From positions 1 to 33,382 of the forward strand of contig DUVX01000094.1 in assembly GCA_012840855.1 (NCBI GenBank): a stretch of 33,382 nt of DNA. Direction: 5' to 3'. The notes under the pieces were generated by a model. The model did not search any database, had not been told where the DNA came from, and worked only from the letters and a program-made list of their open reading frames with translations. This DNA comes from Bacillota bacterium (GTDB taxonomy: Bacteria > Bacillota > Dethiobacteria > DTU022). Position numbers and translations under genes: made by a program. Shown one piece after another: positions 26,328 through 33,382 of the stretch; position 1 is the stretch's first letter; every line of letters starts with the position of its first letter.

Positions 26328-26594
26328 CTAAAAGTGTTTCAAAATGTTGTGACGCCCAACGTCAAGCAATATAATCATTTTATCGCCCTCGTAGTGCCAA
26401 ATGATACGGATATCCATGTTGACGCTGCACTCAAACAGATCAGTTGTTCCCTGTATACGCTTGGTGCGCAAAGATGGGTGTGCAGGGTTTTCCGCCATAA
26501 GTTCCAGCTTATGTGCCAGTTGTCTTTTTTCTTTATCAGCCAGCGATCTATAATGCTTTTGAAAACGGTTCGTAAAGGTGAATTGATAGGCCAT
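26328..26594 (-). CDS. RelE/ParE-family type II toxin
   Basis: This 88-residue basic protein has the length and pattern of RelE/YoeB/YafQ-like toxins: an N-terminal strand YQFTFTNRFQKHYRSL, two helices with LADKEKRQLAHKLELM, the KRIQGTTDLFECSV and DIRIIWHYEGDKMIIL beta strands, and a C-terminal GRHNILKHF with basic and aromatic residues typical of the ribonuclease site. RelE-type toxins cleave mRNA at the ribosome. The ATG immediately follows the TGA of the antitoxin gene (TGAATG), with GGAGG just upstream, giving tight coupling. It pairs with an AbrB-type antitoxin. The target has not been determined. Confidence 0.88.
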   Translation of the reverse strand: MAYQFTFTNRFQKHYRSLADKEKRQLAHKLELMAENPAHPSLRTKRIQGTTDLFECSVNMDIRIIWHYEGDKMIILLDVGRHNILKHF

Positions 26595-26855
26595 TCAGTT
26601 TTCCTCCAGCTTTGTGAACAGCGCGTCAATCTTGTCAAAGACAGGCTGTTTGCCGGAGGCTAACTTTGCTTTTGTTTCCTCGATTTCGTCTTTGAGTTCG
26701 TCAAGATATTTTTTCGGATAAACGGACACGGGCATTATGCAAATAACACCATCCTTTTCAAAGATCTCCAGTTTATCCCCTTCGGATAGGCCCAGTTTTT
26801 CAACAAGCTCTTTTGGGATGGTGATTTGGGATTTAGGGCGTAATTCGGCCAGCAT
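26595..26855 (-). CDS. AbrB/MazE-family antitoxin
   Basis: The 86-residue protein begins with a swapped-hairpin AbrB/SpoVT DNA-binding fold (LRPKSQITIPKELVEKLGL, then GDKLEIFEKDGVICIMPV) and continues as an acidic, lysine-rich helical tail (about residues 45-86) of the kind that wraps the cognate toxin. It would neutralise the RelE-like toxin encoded directly downstream and repress the shared promoter. The ATG at 26855 is preceded by GGGGATGA at a rather long distance. Pairing of an AbrB-type antitoxin with a RelE-type toxin is a known mixed combination. Confidence 0.88.
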   Translation of the reverse strand: MLAELRPKSQITIPKELVEKLGLSEGDKLEIFEKDGVICIMPVSVYPKKYLDELKDEIEETKAKLASGKQPVFDKIDALFTKLEEN

Positions 26856-26929
26856 TTGTGATCATCCCCATTCCTTAGGTTGGAATTTACTACTTTCCTA
26901 CCAAGAGTATACCCCGTTTTCACAAAAAG

Positions 26930-27157
26930 TCAACCTGTCAAAGAAGCTATTGCAACAACTGCGCTGATGTCCGACCAATCCGATATGTCACATTCACCGG
27001 ATTTATTTCTCCCAACAGCAACAACTTTTCCATCTGATCTGATTCCTACAGGTAAAGTGACGAACCTTGTACCACAAGGGTTTTCAAGGTTATGCATGCT
27101 TCCCCAAACAACTCGTAAATCAATTAATTGCCAAACAGGAGACCAATAGGAGACCAT
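26930..27157 (-). pseudogene. RCC1-repeat protein remnant
   Basis: This 75-codon minus-strand frame contains one clear RCC1-type (beta-propeller blade) repeat: the stretch VGIRSDGKVVAVGRNKSGE, followed by CDISDWSDISAVVAI. Bacterial RCC1-like proteins carry many such repeats, so one repeat with an unrelated-looking N-terminus and a stop soon after is a fragment. No ribosome site precedes the ATG. It probably marks the decayed end of a larger surface or secreted protein gene in the accessory patch near tRNA-Arg. Confidence 0.6.
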
Positions 27158-27563
27158 CTTCCATGCTCATTGAAAGGCCCTTTGCCTTCTTCTGCAGGCC
27201 CAGCTATTATTATTTCCCTCGAGACAGTTCGTAAAAAAGAATGTATCCCTGTTTAAACTCTTATTCGGGCTTATTCGCCAGGTTGACACGAGGGACTAGC
27301 CATTGTTAGGATTATCCTTAAGGGAAAGTTTGCTCTCTCTTTAATATTAGATAAAGGATGATTGACGTATAACCACAGCAGGTTCAAATTTTTCTTTTTT
27401 GAGGCTTTGCCGGAGTTCAAGTTCTTCTATTTGCTTAAAAACCCAAAGCTCAGACCCACAAGCGCCCAAAATAAATGAGCTCCGTTTCTATTCACAAGCC
27501 GTTTTTAGTTGGCATTTCTGTGCCTAAGAGATAGTTCAGGCATCGCACTATAAGGTACCAGGG
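27158..27563. other. AT-rich intergenic region with a possible 40-codon remnant
   Basis: No RNA gene or confident ORF was found. On the minus strand, 27469 (TTG) to 27347 reads as a charged helical peptide (ELWVFKQIEELELRQSLKKE, then a short hydrophobic tail and TAA). It has protein-like composition but no ribosome site and no family I recognise. It may be another gene remnant. The rest is the leader of the following GGDEF/HD-GYP gene. Confidence 0.3.
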
Positions 27564-29876
27564 GTGAAACTTTTGAGCTTACTAAAAAACAATTATCAGC
27601 TTTTGTTAAAAAACCTTCCGGATGCCTTCGCAGATCATCAGTTGCTCCCTTACACGCAAAATAAGCCGGCAGACTGCGCGCTTTTAGATGTTAACCCCGC
27701 TTTTGAAAAACTAACCGGGTTAAAGAAAAAAAATATTATTGGAAAAAAAGTAACAGAGCTGGCCCCAGTAGCAGGGTTATACCCGCCAGACCTGATGCTA
27801 TTATTTTGCCAAGCTGCTTCTACCGGTAAAACATTACGCGTCAAGCGATACATTAAGCCTTTTAACAGTCACTACGAAATTATTGCCTATGGTAAGGGAA
27901 ACCAACGTTTTGCAGTTATCTTTCACAATACATCCTCACAAAAAAAACTGGGCAGGCTACCGAAAAGGCTAAACCTGACTGCCAGAGAAAAATACCTTAA
28001 TGTCATCCTTTCCAACACGCCTGCACTGGTCTTTTCTTATAAATATATCGGCAGAAAAAGAAAATACAGCTATATCAATCAGAATATTTACCATCTGTTG
28101 GGCTTCCAACCACAGGAGATAATCGCGGATCCCGATCTATGGATTAGCCGCATTCACCCCGATGATATTAACCGGGTCAGGGCCATTCCCGAAAAGCTAA
28201 AAAAAGAGGAACTTGTCCAAGTCGAATATCGGTTTAATTGCAAAAAAAACCTTTGCCACTGGCTCCACGAAAAACATAGAAATGTTACCCTCGGTGGAGG
28301 CAAAAATGAAATAGTAGCAGTAGGTTGGGATATCACCAGGCGGAAACACGCAAAACAGCTTATCGAAGCAAGGGCAAATCTTTTGTCATACTCCCAGGAT
28401 CATACCCTGGAAGAAATAATGCAAAAAGCTTTGGACGAGATAGGCGTTGTTGTTAACAGCCCCCTCGGTTTTTTTCATTTTTTGAGCGGCGATAAAAAAA
28501 CACTTACCCTCAAAGCCTGGTCCACTGCCACCCTTGAAACCTTTTGCAATATGGGCAGCAAACAGGGGATGCAATATGACACAGCTGCTGCTGGTGTCTG
28601 GGTAGAATGTTTGCACAAATGTCAGCCAGTTGTCCATAACGATTATGCTTCTTTGCCCCACCGTAAGGGACTACCGCCGGGCCATGCTAAAATCACACGT
28701 GAATTGGTGGTGCCGATTATGCGCCAGAATGAAATTGTTGCGGTGCTGGGTGTAGGCAACAAGCCAGTCGATTACGTAGAAGAAGACGTTGATGCCGTTT
28801 CATATTTGGCAGATGTAGCATATTCAATAGTTCTTCACAAACAATCAGCGGAAAGAATCCGCCGCCTTAGCTATCATGATGGACTAACCGGACTCTACAA
28901 CCGGACCTTTTTAGAGGAAGAGATGAAAAGGTTAGATATTGCAAGAAAGTCGCCCCTTAGCCTTGTTCTTGCAGACTTAAATAGCCTTAAGCTTGTTAAC
29001 GACATTTTTGGACATAAAACAGGCGATGAACTTATAAAAACCGCCGCTAGAGTTCTGAAAGACTCCTGCCGCAAAAAAGATATCCTCGGACGTTGGGGCG
29101 GCGATGAATTTGTCATCCTTCTGCCGTTCACAACTGCAGAGGACGCAAAGAAGCTGTGCAACAGGATCAAACACAATTGTCAAAATGTTCACATTAAAAA
29201 TATACCGCTATCTATAGCTTTTGGCCTCGCCGCCCGGGAGAATATAAACACTTCCATAGAGGAAATGCTACAAGAAGCTGATACTCTCATGTACAAACAT
29301 AAATTCTTCGAAAGTAAAAATGTAAGAAACGCTATCGTTGAAAGCCTTTTAAAAGCACTTTGGAAAAAAAGTTTCGAAACTGAAGAGCATACCCGCCGGA
29401 TGCTTGCAGTAGGCCTGAAATTTGGTAAGACATTAAAGTTGCCGGATGTAGAGTTAAGCCGATTGGAGCTACTAATCAAATTGCATGATATCGGGAAAAT
29501 CAATATTTCGAGGGGAATCTTAACTAAAAAGGGAACCTTAACCGCTCAGGAGTGGAAGATAATAAAGAAACATCCAGAAACAGGTTTCAAAATTGCCCGA
29601 TCCACGAAAGAATTTGCCCATATAGCTGAAGATATTTTAGCGCACCATGAGCATTGGGATGGCACCGGTTACCCACAGGGTTTAAAAGGGGAGGAAATTC
29701 CCTTTTTGGCGCGCGTTTTAGCCATTATTGACGCCCATGATGTCATGGTTAACGGAAGGCCGTACAAAGAAAAACTGCAACTTGCTCAATCCGCCCAAGA
29801 AATTATGCAATGTGCAGGAACGCAATTTGATCCCACGCTAGCTAAGGTGTTTGTCAAACAAGTTCTGAAAATGTAA
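27564..29876 (+). CDS. PAS-PAS-GAF-GGDEF-HD-GYP signalling protein (cyclic-di-GMP synthesis and breakdown)
   Basis: This 770-residue cytosolic sensor protein contains an N-terminal PAS-like region (about 10-120), a second PAS (about 145-260, with ISRIHPDDINRV), a GAF-like domain (about 275-425), GGDEF (about 435-590) and HD-GYP (about 600-765). The diguanylate cyclase site GRWGGDEF is intact near 511. The product-inhibition motif RKKD stands exactly five residues before GGDEF. The HD-GYP part has LHDIG near 640, KKHPETG, and HHEHWDGTGYP near 700, so phosphodiesterase activity is also plausible. The start is a GTG at 27564 with only a weak upstream AAGGT. No membrane segment is present, so it likely senses a cytoplasmic ligand. 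It stands alone, with no partner regulator next to it. Confidence 0.9.
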   Translation: MKLLSLLKNNYQLLLKNLPDAFADHQLLPYTQNKPADCALLDVNPAFEKLTGLKKKNIIGKKVTELAPVAGLYPPDLMLLFCQAASTGKTLRVKRYIKPFNSHYEIIAYGKGNQRFAVIFHNTSSQKKLGRLPKRLNLTAREKYLNVILSNTPALVFSYKYIGRKRKYSYINQNIYHLLGFQPQEIIADPDLWISRIHPDDINRVRAIPEKLKKEELVQVEYRFNCKKNLCHWLHEKHRNVTLGGGKNEIVAVGWDITRRKHAKQLIEARANLLSYSQDHTLEEIMQKALDEIGVVVNSPLGFFHFLSGDKKTLTLKAWSTATLETFCNMGSKQGMQYDTAAAGVWVECLHKCQPVVHNDYASLPHRKGLPPGHAKITRELVVPIMRQNEIVAVLGVGNKPVDYVEEDVDAVSYLADVAYSIVLHKQSAERIRRLSYHDGLTGLYNRTFLEEEMKRLDIARKSPLSLVLADLNSLKLVNDIFGHKTGDELIKTAARVLKDSCRKKDILGRWGGDEFVILLPFTTAEDAKKLCNRIKHNCQNVHIKNIPLSIAFGLAARENINTSIEEMLQEADTLMYKHKFFESKNVRNAIVESLLKALWKKSFETEEHTRRMLAVGLKFGKTLKLPDVELSRLELLIKLHDIGKINISRGILTKKGTLTAQEWKIIKKHPETGFKIARSTKEFAHIAEDILAHHEHWDGTGYPQGLKGEEIPFLARVLAIIDAHDVMVNGRPYKEKLQLAQSAQEIMQCAGTQFDPTLAKVFVKQVLKM

Positions 29877-29950
29877 GCAATCACTACACCCTTCTTTTCT
29901 TTGTTTTGGTATCCCCACTATTTGCTTATATCCATTCTGGTACCGCTCCA

Positions 29951-30619
29951 TTAACTATCTTTTAAATCTACATAGAGCGACCCATCGGTGGCCAGCGAGG
30001 CCAAAAATACCCGGGAAATATCATCTATCCCCAGTTCCTTCAACTTGTTATCCAACCAGCTGCGATCGAGATTGTTTTCCTGAAGGTTCTCCTGCAACAC
30101 TACCCCATCGCTGATTATGACAGAGGAAAGGCCCTCGTACCCGGTGGGCACGTTCAGATCCCCGGGGGTCAGCGCTCTGCATTGTGATTTTTTGATCACG
30201 CTTATTTTACCGTCTATTTCCAGGAGGGCGAATTCCACGTCACCAAGGTTGCTGATCCCCTTGTTTCTCAGGGCCGCCAGCACTTCCTCAATATTGTAAT
30301 GCATTTTAGTGATATTTTTTTCTATAAGCTTGCCGTTCCTGATGAAAATCACCGGTTTGCCCTCCAGCAGTAACCGGGCAGTACGGTTTTTTATAGCGAT
30401 CCTGTCGGCCAGCAAGTCTACAGCGGTGATCGCCAGGGGCGCCATAAAGATCTCCAGATCTTGCTTCGGATCAGTAATATAGCTGGTGAGCAGGCCGGCG
30501 ATCATATTCACTGTAAGAAAATCAAAGTAGTTTAATTGGGAAATGGATTTGCGCCCGCTAAGGCGCAGAAGAACAAGCGCAAAAATAAAGGACCCCAATG
30601 ATCGTTTAAATATGGACAA
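29951..30619 (-). CDS. DUF421 (YetF/YrbG-like) membrane protein
   Basis: The 222-residue protein has hydrophobic segments near the N-terminus (SFIFALVLLRLSGRK; LTVNMIAGLLTSYI; IFMAPLAITAVDLLA), the conserved GRKSISQLNYFDF motif, then a cytosolic alpha/beta domain with LLEGKPVIFIRNGKLIE and ALLEIDGKISVIKK, as in DUF421/YetF proteins. Family members are sporulation-associated or envelope proteins of poorly defined role in Firmicutes. The start is a TTG at 30619, eight bases after AGGGAGG. It is a single gene, convergent with the GGDEF/HD-GYP gene 74 bp away. The function is unknown. Confidence 0.88.
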   Translation of the reverse strand: MSIFKRSLGSFIFALVLLRLSGRKSISQLNYFDFLTVNMIAGLLTSYITDPKQDLEIFMAPLAITAVDLLADRIAIKNRTARLLLEGKPVIFIRNGKLIEKNITKMHYNIEEVLAALRNKGISNLGDVEFALLEIDGKISVIKKSQCRALTPGDLNVPTGYEGLSSVIISDGVVLQENLQENNLDRSWLDNKLKELGIDDISRVFLASLATDGSLYVDLKDS

Positions 30620-30865
30620 GAAGATAACCTCCCTGTCCTTATTAATCCCCCTTTAGCCTTTTCAATTCGGTTTTAATCAAAAGGATTTCCACGGCCCCAG
30701 GCGTTGAGCTTTGTTGAAATTTGCAAGTTAAAAAAGGCTCAAACTGCTTCTTGATGAGCTATCAAAATATGTTTGCCCTTATGGGTGAGGCGATGCTGGA
30801 GGATAAAGGATGGAGCCCGCTCTTGGAATCAGCTGGGCCTGTTTAGCTGAATCGGAAGCTGTACA
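30620..30865. other. Intergenic region without a supported gene
   Basis: This holds the leader of the DUF421 gene on its left. A 30-codon plus-strand ORF (30754-30846) has no ribosome site and no recognisable homology, so I do not call it. No RNA gene is seen. Confidence 0.4.
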
Positions 30866-30907
30866 AAAGCCCCGGGATACCGCTCCTTGGCGGCCCCCCG
30901 GGGCTTT
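30866..30907 (-). terminator. Rho-independent terminator of the synthase gene
   Basis: A perfect 11-bp stem, AAAGCCCCGGG (30866-30876) with CCCGGGGCTTT (30897-30907), contains a further CCGC/GCGG inner pairing. On the minus strand it is followed by a short T run and lies 45 bp after the synthase stop at 30952. The symmetrical AAA/TTT ends allow weak function in the other direction. Confidence 0.7.
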
Positions 30908-30951
30908 ATCGTACCGGACATATTCACGGGCAGTCCATGCCAGATGCTACT

Positions 30952-32181
30952 TTAGTTGTTTTCGCTTTCTCTTTCTACCGAATCCATAATGGCAAGAAAC
31001 TCTTCCTCCGTCAGAAGGCCATGTTTCTCCTCAGCCTTATCCTTGATTTTGTATATGGCTTTCAGCATGTCATCCCGGCTCAGCTTCATCGGGCGACCCA
31101 CCTTTTCCAGCCACAGCTCCACCGAGTCAGCGCCGCTGCCCTTACCCAAAACCACCTGCGGCTTCTCCTGTCCCACCAGATCCCACTTAAACGGGAATAG
31201 CTCCAGCGGTTTGTGGTCGATGCAGTTCTTAAACCAGCTTGCAATAATTCCAGCCTCAATATGGAATATCCCGTCACCGATTATCGCCCTGTTGGGAGGC
31301 GCAGTTATGCCCGTGATCTCTTCCATCATTTTGGCAGTATCATATATTTTGTTGTACTTGATACCGATATCAATATTGTACATGGTCAGCAAAGCCATAA
31401 CCAGCTCTTCGTAAGCGGTGTTGCCACACCGTTCACCTATACCGGAAATAGTCGTATGGGCTACTTCCACACCGGATGCCAGCGCCAGGAGGGTATTCGC
31501 TGTACCTAGACCAAAGTCATTATGGAAATGAGCTTCAAGCGGCTTCTTGATCCGCTCCCTGATTTTCTTCACCAGGTAGGGTATGGCATGAGGAGAGAGC
31601 CCCCCAAAGGTATCAACCAGGGCCAAAGCATCCATATGACCTTCAGTAGCGACCCTTTCTAAGAGGTTGATCACCCAATCGATATTAGCCCTGCTGGCAT
31701 CTATGGGGAAAAACACTGTATACAAATTATTTTCTTTAGCATACTGTGTCGCCTCAATGGAAAGGTTTATCGCTTTTTCTAACGACCAGCCGTAAGCGTT
31801 TTTAATGATATGCTCACTGGAGGGTATCTCAATTACAATTCCAGTTACGCCGCAATCTACAGCTCTTTTAACATCGTCGACCATGCATCTCCCAAAAGCA
31901 AATATTTCCGGGCCGAGATTGCGTTTGACTATCTCCTTAATCGCCTTCTCATCTGTTTTTGATACAGCCGGCATGCCGGCTTCAATTCGATGCACCCCCA
32001 TCTCAGCAAGCCGTTCTGCAATCCGCAGCTTTTGATCGAAATTAAAAATTAACCCGGCCTGCTGTTCACCATCCCGTAATGTAACATCATGTATTTTTAT
32101 CTTTTCCGGATATTCAAATCCTTCTGTTACCTCATCGGAATAGTTCCATGGGCTTACGAACCAGTCTTTAGTTTCCCACAC
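30952..32181 (-). CDS. Isopropylmalate/homocitrate synthase family enzyme (Re-citrate synthase possible)
   Basis: The roughly 409-residue TIM-barrel enzyme of the HMGL-like/LeuA superfamily condenses an acyl-CoA with a 2-oxo acid. The family signature IHDVTLRDGEQQAG (metal-binding Asp and catalytic Arg) is near residue 25. VHRIEAGMPAVS, ALVDTFGGLSPH, the metal histidines in AHFHNDFGLG and the HTTISGIGERCGNTAYEEL loop follow. The protein lacks the long C-terminal leucine-regulatory domain of classical LeuA, so it fits homocitrate, citramalate or Re-citrate synthases. I prefer the GTG at 32181, nine bases after AAAGG. An ATG at 32190 touches that site directly, and a longer extension to 32271 is cysteine-rich and not protein-like. 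No leucine, lysine or nitrogenase genes adjoin it, so the acceptor is open. Confidence 0.85.
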   Translation of the reverse strand: MWETKDWFVSPWNYSDEVTEGFEYPEKIKIHDVTLRDGEQQAGLIFNFDQKLRIAERLAEMGVHRIEAGMPAVSKTDEKAIKEIVKRNLGPEIFAFGRCMVDDVKRAVDCGVTGIVIEIPSSEHIIKNAYGWSLEKAINLSIEATQYAKENNLYTVFFPIDASRANIDWVINLLERVATEGHMDALALVDTFGGLSPHAIPYLVKKIRERIKKPLEAHFHNDFGLGTANTLLALASGVEVAHTTISGIGERCGNTAYEELVMALLTMYNIDIGIKYNKIYDTAKMMEEITGITAPPNRAIIGDGIFHIEAGIIASWFKNCIDHKPLELFPFKWDLVGQEKPQVVLGKGSGADSVELWLEKVGRPMKLSRDDMLKAIYKIKDKAEEKHGLLTEEEFLAIMDSVERESENN

Positions 32182-32303
32182 AAATATCATCCTTTCGGCA
32201 TCGACTGCTTTATAATGTTTGCATTTCATTGTGCAGCACTTGCAGCATCCGATAATATGGCTAACCGGCAATGACCCTGCAAATCACATCAAGTTTTAAG
32301 GGG

Positions 32304-32347
32304 GTATTTAGCTGCTAATTAAGGGCTACCGTATTTAGCGGCTACTT
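32304..32347 (+). repeat. Short direct repeat, 27-bp period
   Basis: A 17-base unit beginning GTATTTAGC occurs at 32304-32320 and 32331-32347 with 15 identical positions. The second copy is part of the inverted repeat described next. Confidence 0.55.
32322..32342 (+). repeat. Left arm of an inverted repeat bracketing the hydrolase gene
   Basis: This reads AGGGCTACCGTA, TTTA, then GCGGC. The reverse complement of 33254-33272 gives AGGGCTACCGTA followed by AA and GCGGC. The arms are 12 plus 5 identical bases with a two-base length difference, about 910 bp apart, just outside the alpha/beta hydrolase gene. Confidence 0.6.
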
Positions 32348-32370
32348 ATTCGATAGGTTTAACTTTTGAA

Positions 32371-33216
32371 TTACATTGACTGAAGTTTTTCAAGGAACTT
32401 CAGGGTGATTTCATTAAACCTATCCGCTTCGTGATAGAAAAGGTAGTGGCTGCTTTCAAACTTGTGGAGCTCATGATAGGTTTTAATTTCCCTGTCGTAG
32501 ATTTCCCAGAGTTTCTCTCCGTACAGCGGCGATTGATACAGGATCACCGGAACCGTTATTTTACTAAGCTGTGGCAGGTTGTTAGTCAAATTATAATCGA
32601 TCTGCAGTTCAATCCCCGCCCATGGAAAGAACATTTCGCAGTCCTCCGCGAAATTCTTCTCATCCTCAGGGTCCAGCTCGGGCGGCAGGTTAGCGTCTTT
32701 GTTAGCCGGCCCAAATGCTGTATTCAAGTGCATCCCTTCCGGACCTTTCAACCATGCCCAATAATTCTTTTTCATTTGGCGAACCTTGTAACCTTTGTTG
32801 GGATGGATGTTCCAGTCGCCGTCATTCATCATATGAATATGCGAGTCCAGAATGCCGATAGCTTTCAGCTTATGGTCCTTGAACAACTTAGAATACTGAA
32901 CAGCTGTGCCCCCGCCACAGGACCAGCCTATAAGGACCACGTTCTCAAGCTCAAGGTAGTCGATCAGGTTCTTAATGTCGGTGGCATGGCCCGTTAAGTT
33001 GTTCCCAACAAGCGGCGCCGAGGACATCCCGTAACCCCTGGGGTCAAACGAGACAACCCGATATTTTTCCGCAATCACCGGGATGTTTTTGCAAAAGTAG
33101 CGTGTGGATGAGGCGAATCCAGGCGCAAAGATAACCGTAAGAGGGCCGCTTCCGCGACTTTCGTAATAGATATGAGCACCGTCAGGTGTATTGAACCAGT
33201 CTTGCTTAACTGTCAT
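32371..33216 (-). CDS. Alpha/beta hydrolase fold protein
   Basis: This 281-residue enzyme of the alpha/beta hydrolase superfamily has the oxyanion strand VIFAPGFASSTRYF, the strand VVSFDPRGYGMSSAP, the nucleophile elbow GWSCGG (Ser near residue 99) and a late SSHYLFYHEADRFNE with the probable catalytic histidine. The layout resembles haloperoxidase-like, epoxide-hydrolase-like or C-C hydrolases; a cap-like insert with many Trp, Asn and Asp residues fills about 120-215. The acid residue is probably the Asp in the later half but is not certain. The ATG at 33216 follows AAGGAGCG at a reasonable distance. It stands alone between two arms of an inverted repeat, so it may be a moved single-gene cassette. 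The substrate is unknown. Confidence 0.87.
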   Translation of the reverse strand: MTVKQDWFNTPDGAHIYYESRGSGPLTVIFAPGFASSTRYFCKNIPVIAEKYRVVSFDPRGYGMSSAPLVGNNLTGHATDIKNLIDYLELENVVLIGWSCGGGTAVQYSKLFKDHKLKAIGILDSHIHMMNDGDWNIHPNKGYKVRQMKKNYWAWLKGPEGMHLNTAFGPANKDANLPPELDPEDEKNFAEDCEMFFPWAGIELQIDYNLTNNLPQLSKITVPVILYQSPLYGEKLWEIYDREIKTYHELHKFESSHYLFYHEADRFNEITLKFLEKLQSM

Positions 33217-33253
33217 GCAATTTACGCTCCTTAAATGTTTTGATTTTAAATAT

Positions 33254-33272
33254 GCCGCTTTACGGTAGCCCT
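33254..33272 (-). repeat. Right arm of the inverted repeat bracketing the hydrolase gene
   Basis: This is the reverse-complement partner of 32322-32342, lying 38 bases before the hydrolase start. Because it is in the promoter region it could also be a regulator binding site. The remainder to the window end holds no gene I can support. Confidence 0.6.
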
Positions 33273-33382
33273 AGTACATCCATCTATAGCGGTAGCACAG
33301 TGGCGTGCTTTGTTTCCATTCAACGCCCCGCTTTAATAACCACCCCCTTCGCTGAACTAGTTAAAGTACTCCTCCAGCTCTA

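Noticed and set aside
30754-30846. Thirty-codon plus-strand ORF
   Set aside because: No ribosome site and no recognisable similarity; easily expected by chance.
32182-32271. Cysteine-rich N-terminal extension of the synthase
   Set aside because: It precedes the better-placed GTG and ATG starts and does not resemble the start of any family member; probably leader DNA.
1-33382. CRISPR array
   Set aside because: No regularly spaced repeats were seen anywhere in the window.

Overview
The window looks like the chromosome of an anaerobic Firmicute of the class Clostridia, possibly a syntrophic fatty-acid or organic-acid degrader. The basis is Shine-Dalgarno-led genes with GTG and TTG starts, tRNAs with encoded CCA, tandem DUF2148 iron-sulfur proteins inside a beta-oxidation-type operon, and DUF4153, DUF421 and GGDEF/HD-GYP genes. 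The genus cannot be told from the window.

Layout. Positions 1-10.3 kb hold a tRNA-Lys cut by the left edge, its terminator, and on the minus strand a two-gene operon of giant proteins. One is a 1622-residue DEVH helicase with a C-terminal DUF1998/MZB-type zinc region. The other is a roughly 1650-residue partner with long coiled coils, a central membrane hairpin and a C-terminal zinc-knuckle-like motif. This resembles a type III Druantia-like antiphage module or an undescribed relative. A broken small ORF abuts its promoter-proximal end. The stretch is visibly more AT-rich than the next 15 kb. From 10.5 to 17.8 kb, a saccharopine-dehydrogenase-like gene diverges from a six-gene operon (SCP2-like protein, two DUF2148 ferredoxin-domain proteins, acyl-CoA synthetase, acyl-CoA dehydrogenase, thiolase). 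The operon ends in a strong terminator, and a FadR-like palindrome lies in the divergent gap. From 17.9 to 25.7 kb come a DUF4153 membrane protein, a minus-strand SbcCD/YhaNO-like pair, and a minus-strand lipase/glycerol-kinase pair. In that last pair glycerol kinase has no ATG, GTG or TTG at the expected start and lies in frame with the lipase TAG stop.

From 26.0 to 27.5 kb there is a tRNA-Arg followed by an accessory patch: a PIN-domain remnant, an AbrB/RelE-type toxin-antitoxin pair and an RCC1-repeat remnant. The rest holds a PAS-PAS-GAF-GGDEF-HD-GYP protein, a DUF421 protein, an isopropylmalate/homocitrate/Re-citrate-synthase-family enzyme, and an alpha/beta hydrolase bracketed by an inverted repeat.

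How the genes fit together. The lipase and glycerol kinase plausibly take a glyceride through glycerol to glycerol-3-phosphate. The acyl-CoA operon plausibly activates, oxidises and thiolytically cleaves an acid, with the DUF2148 pair in an unknown redox or binding role. Both tRNA genes have defence-type or toxin-antitoxin genes on their 3' side, a usual position for acquired DNA, although no integrase or duplicated tRNA end was seen.
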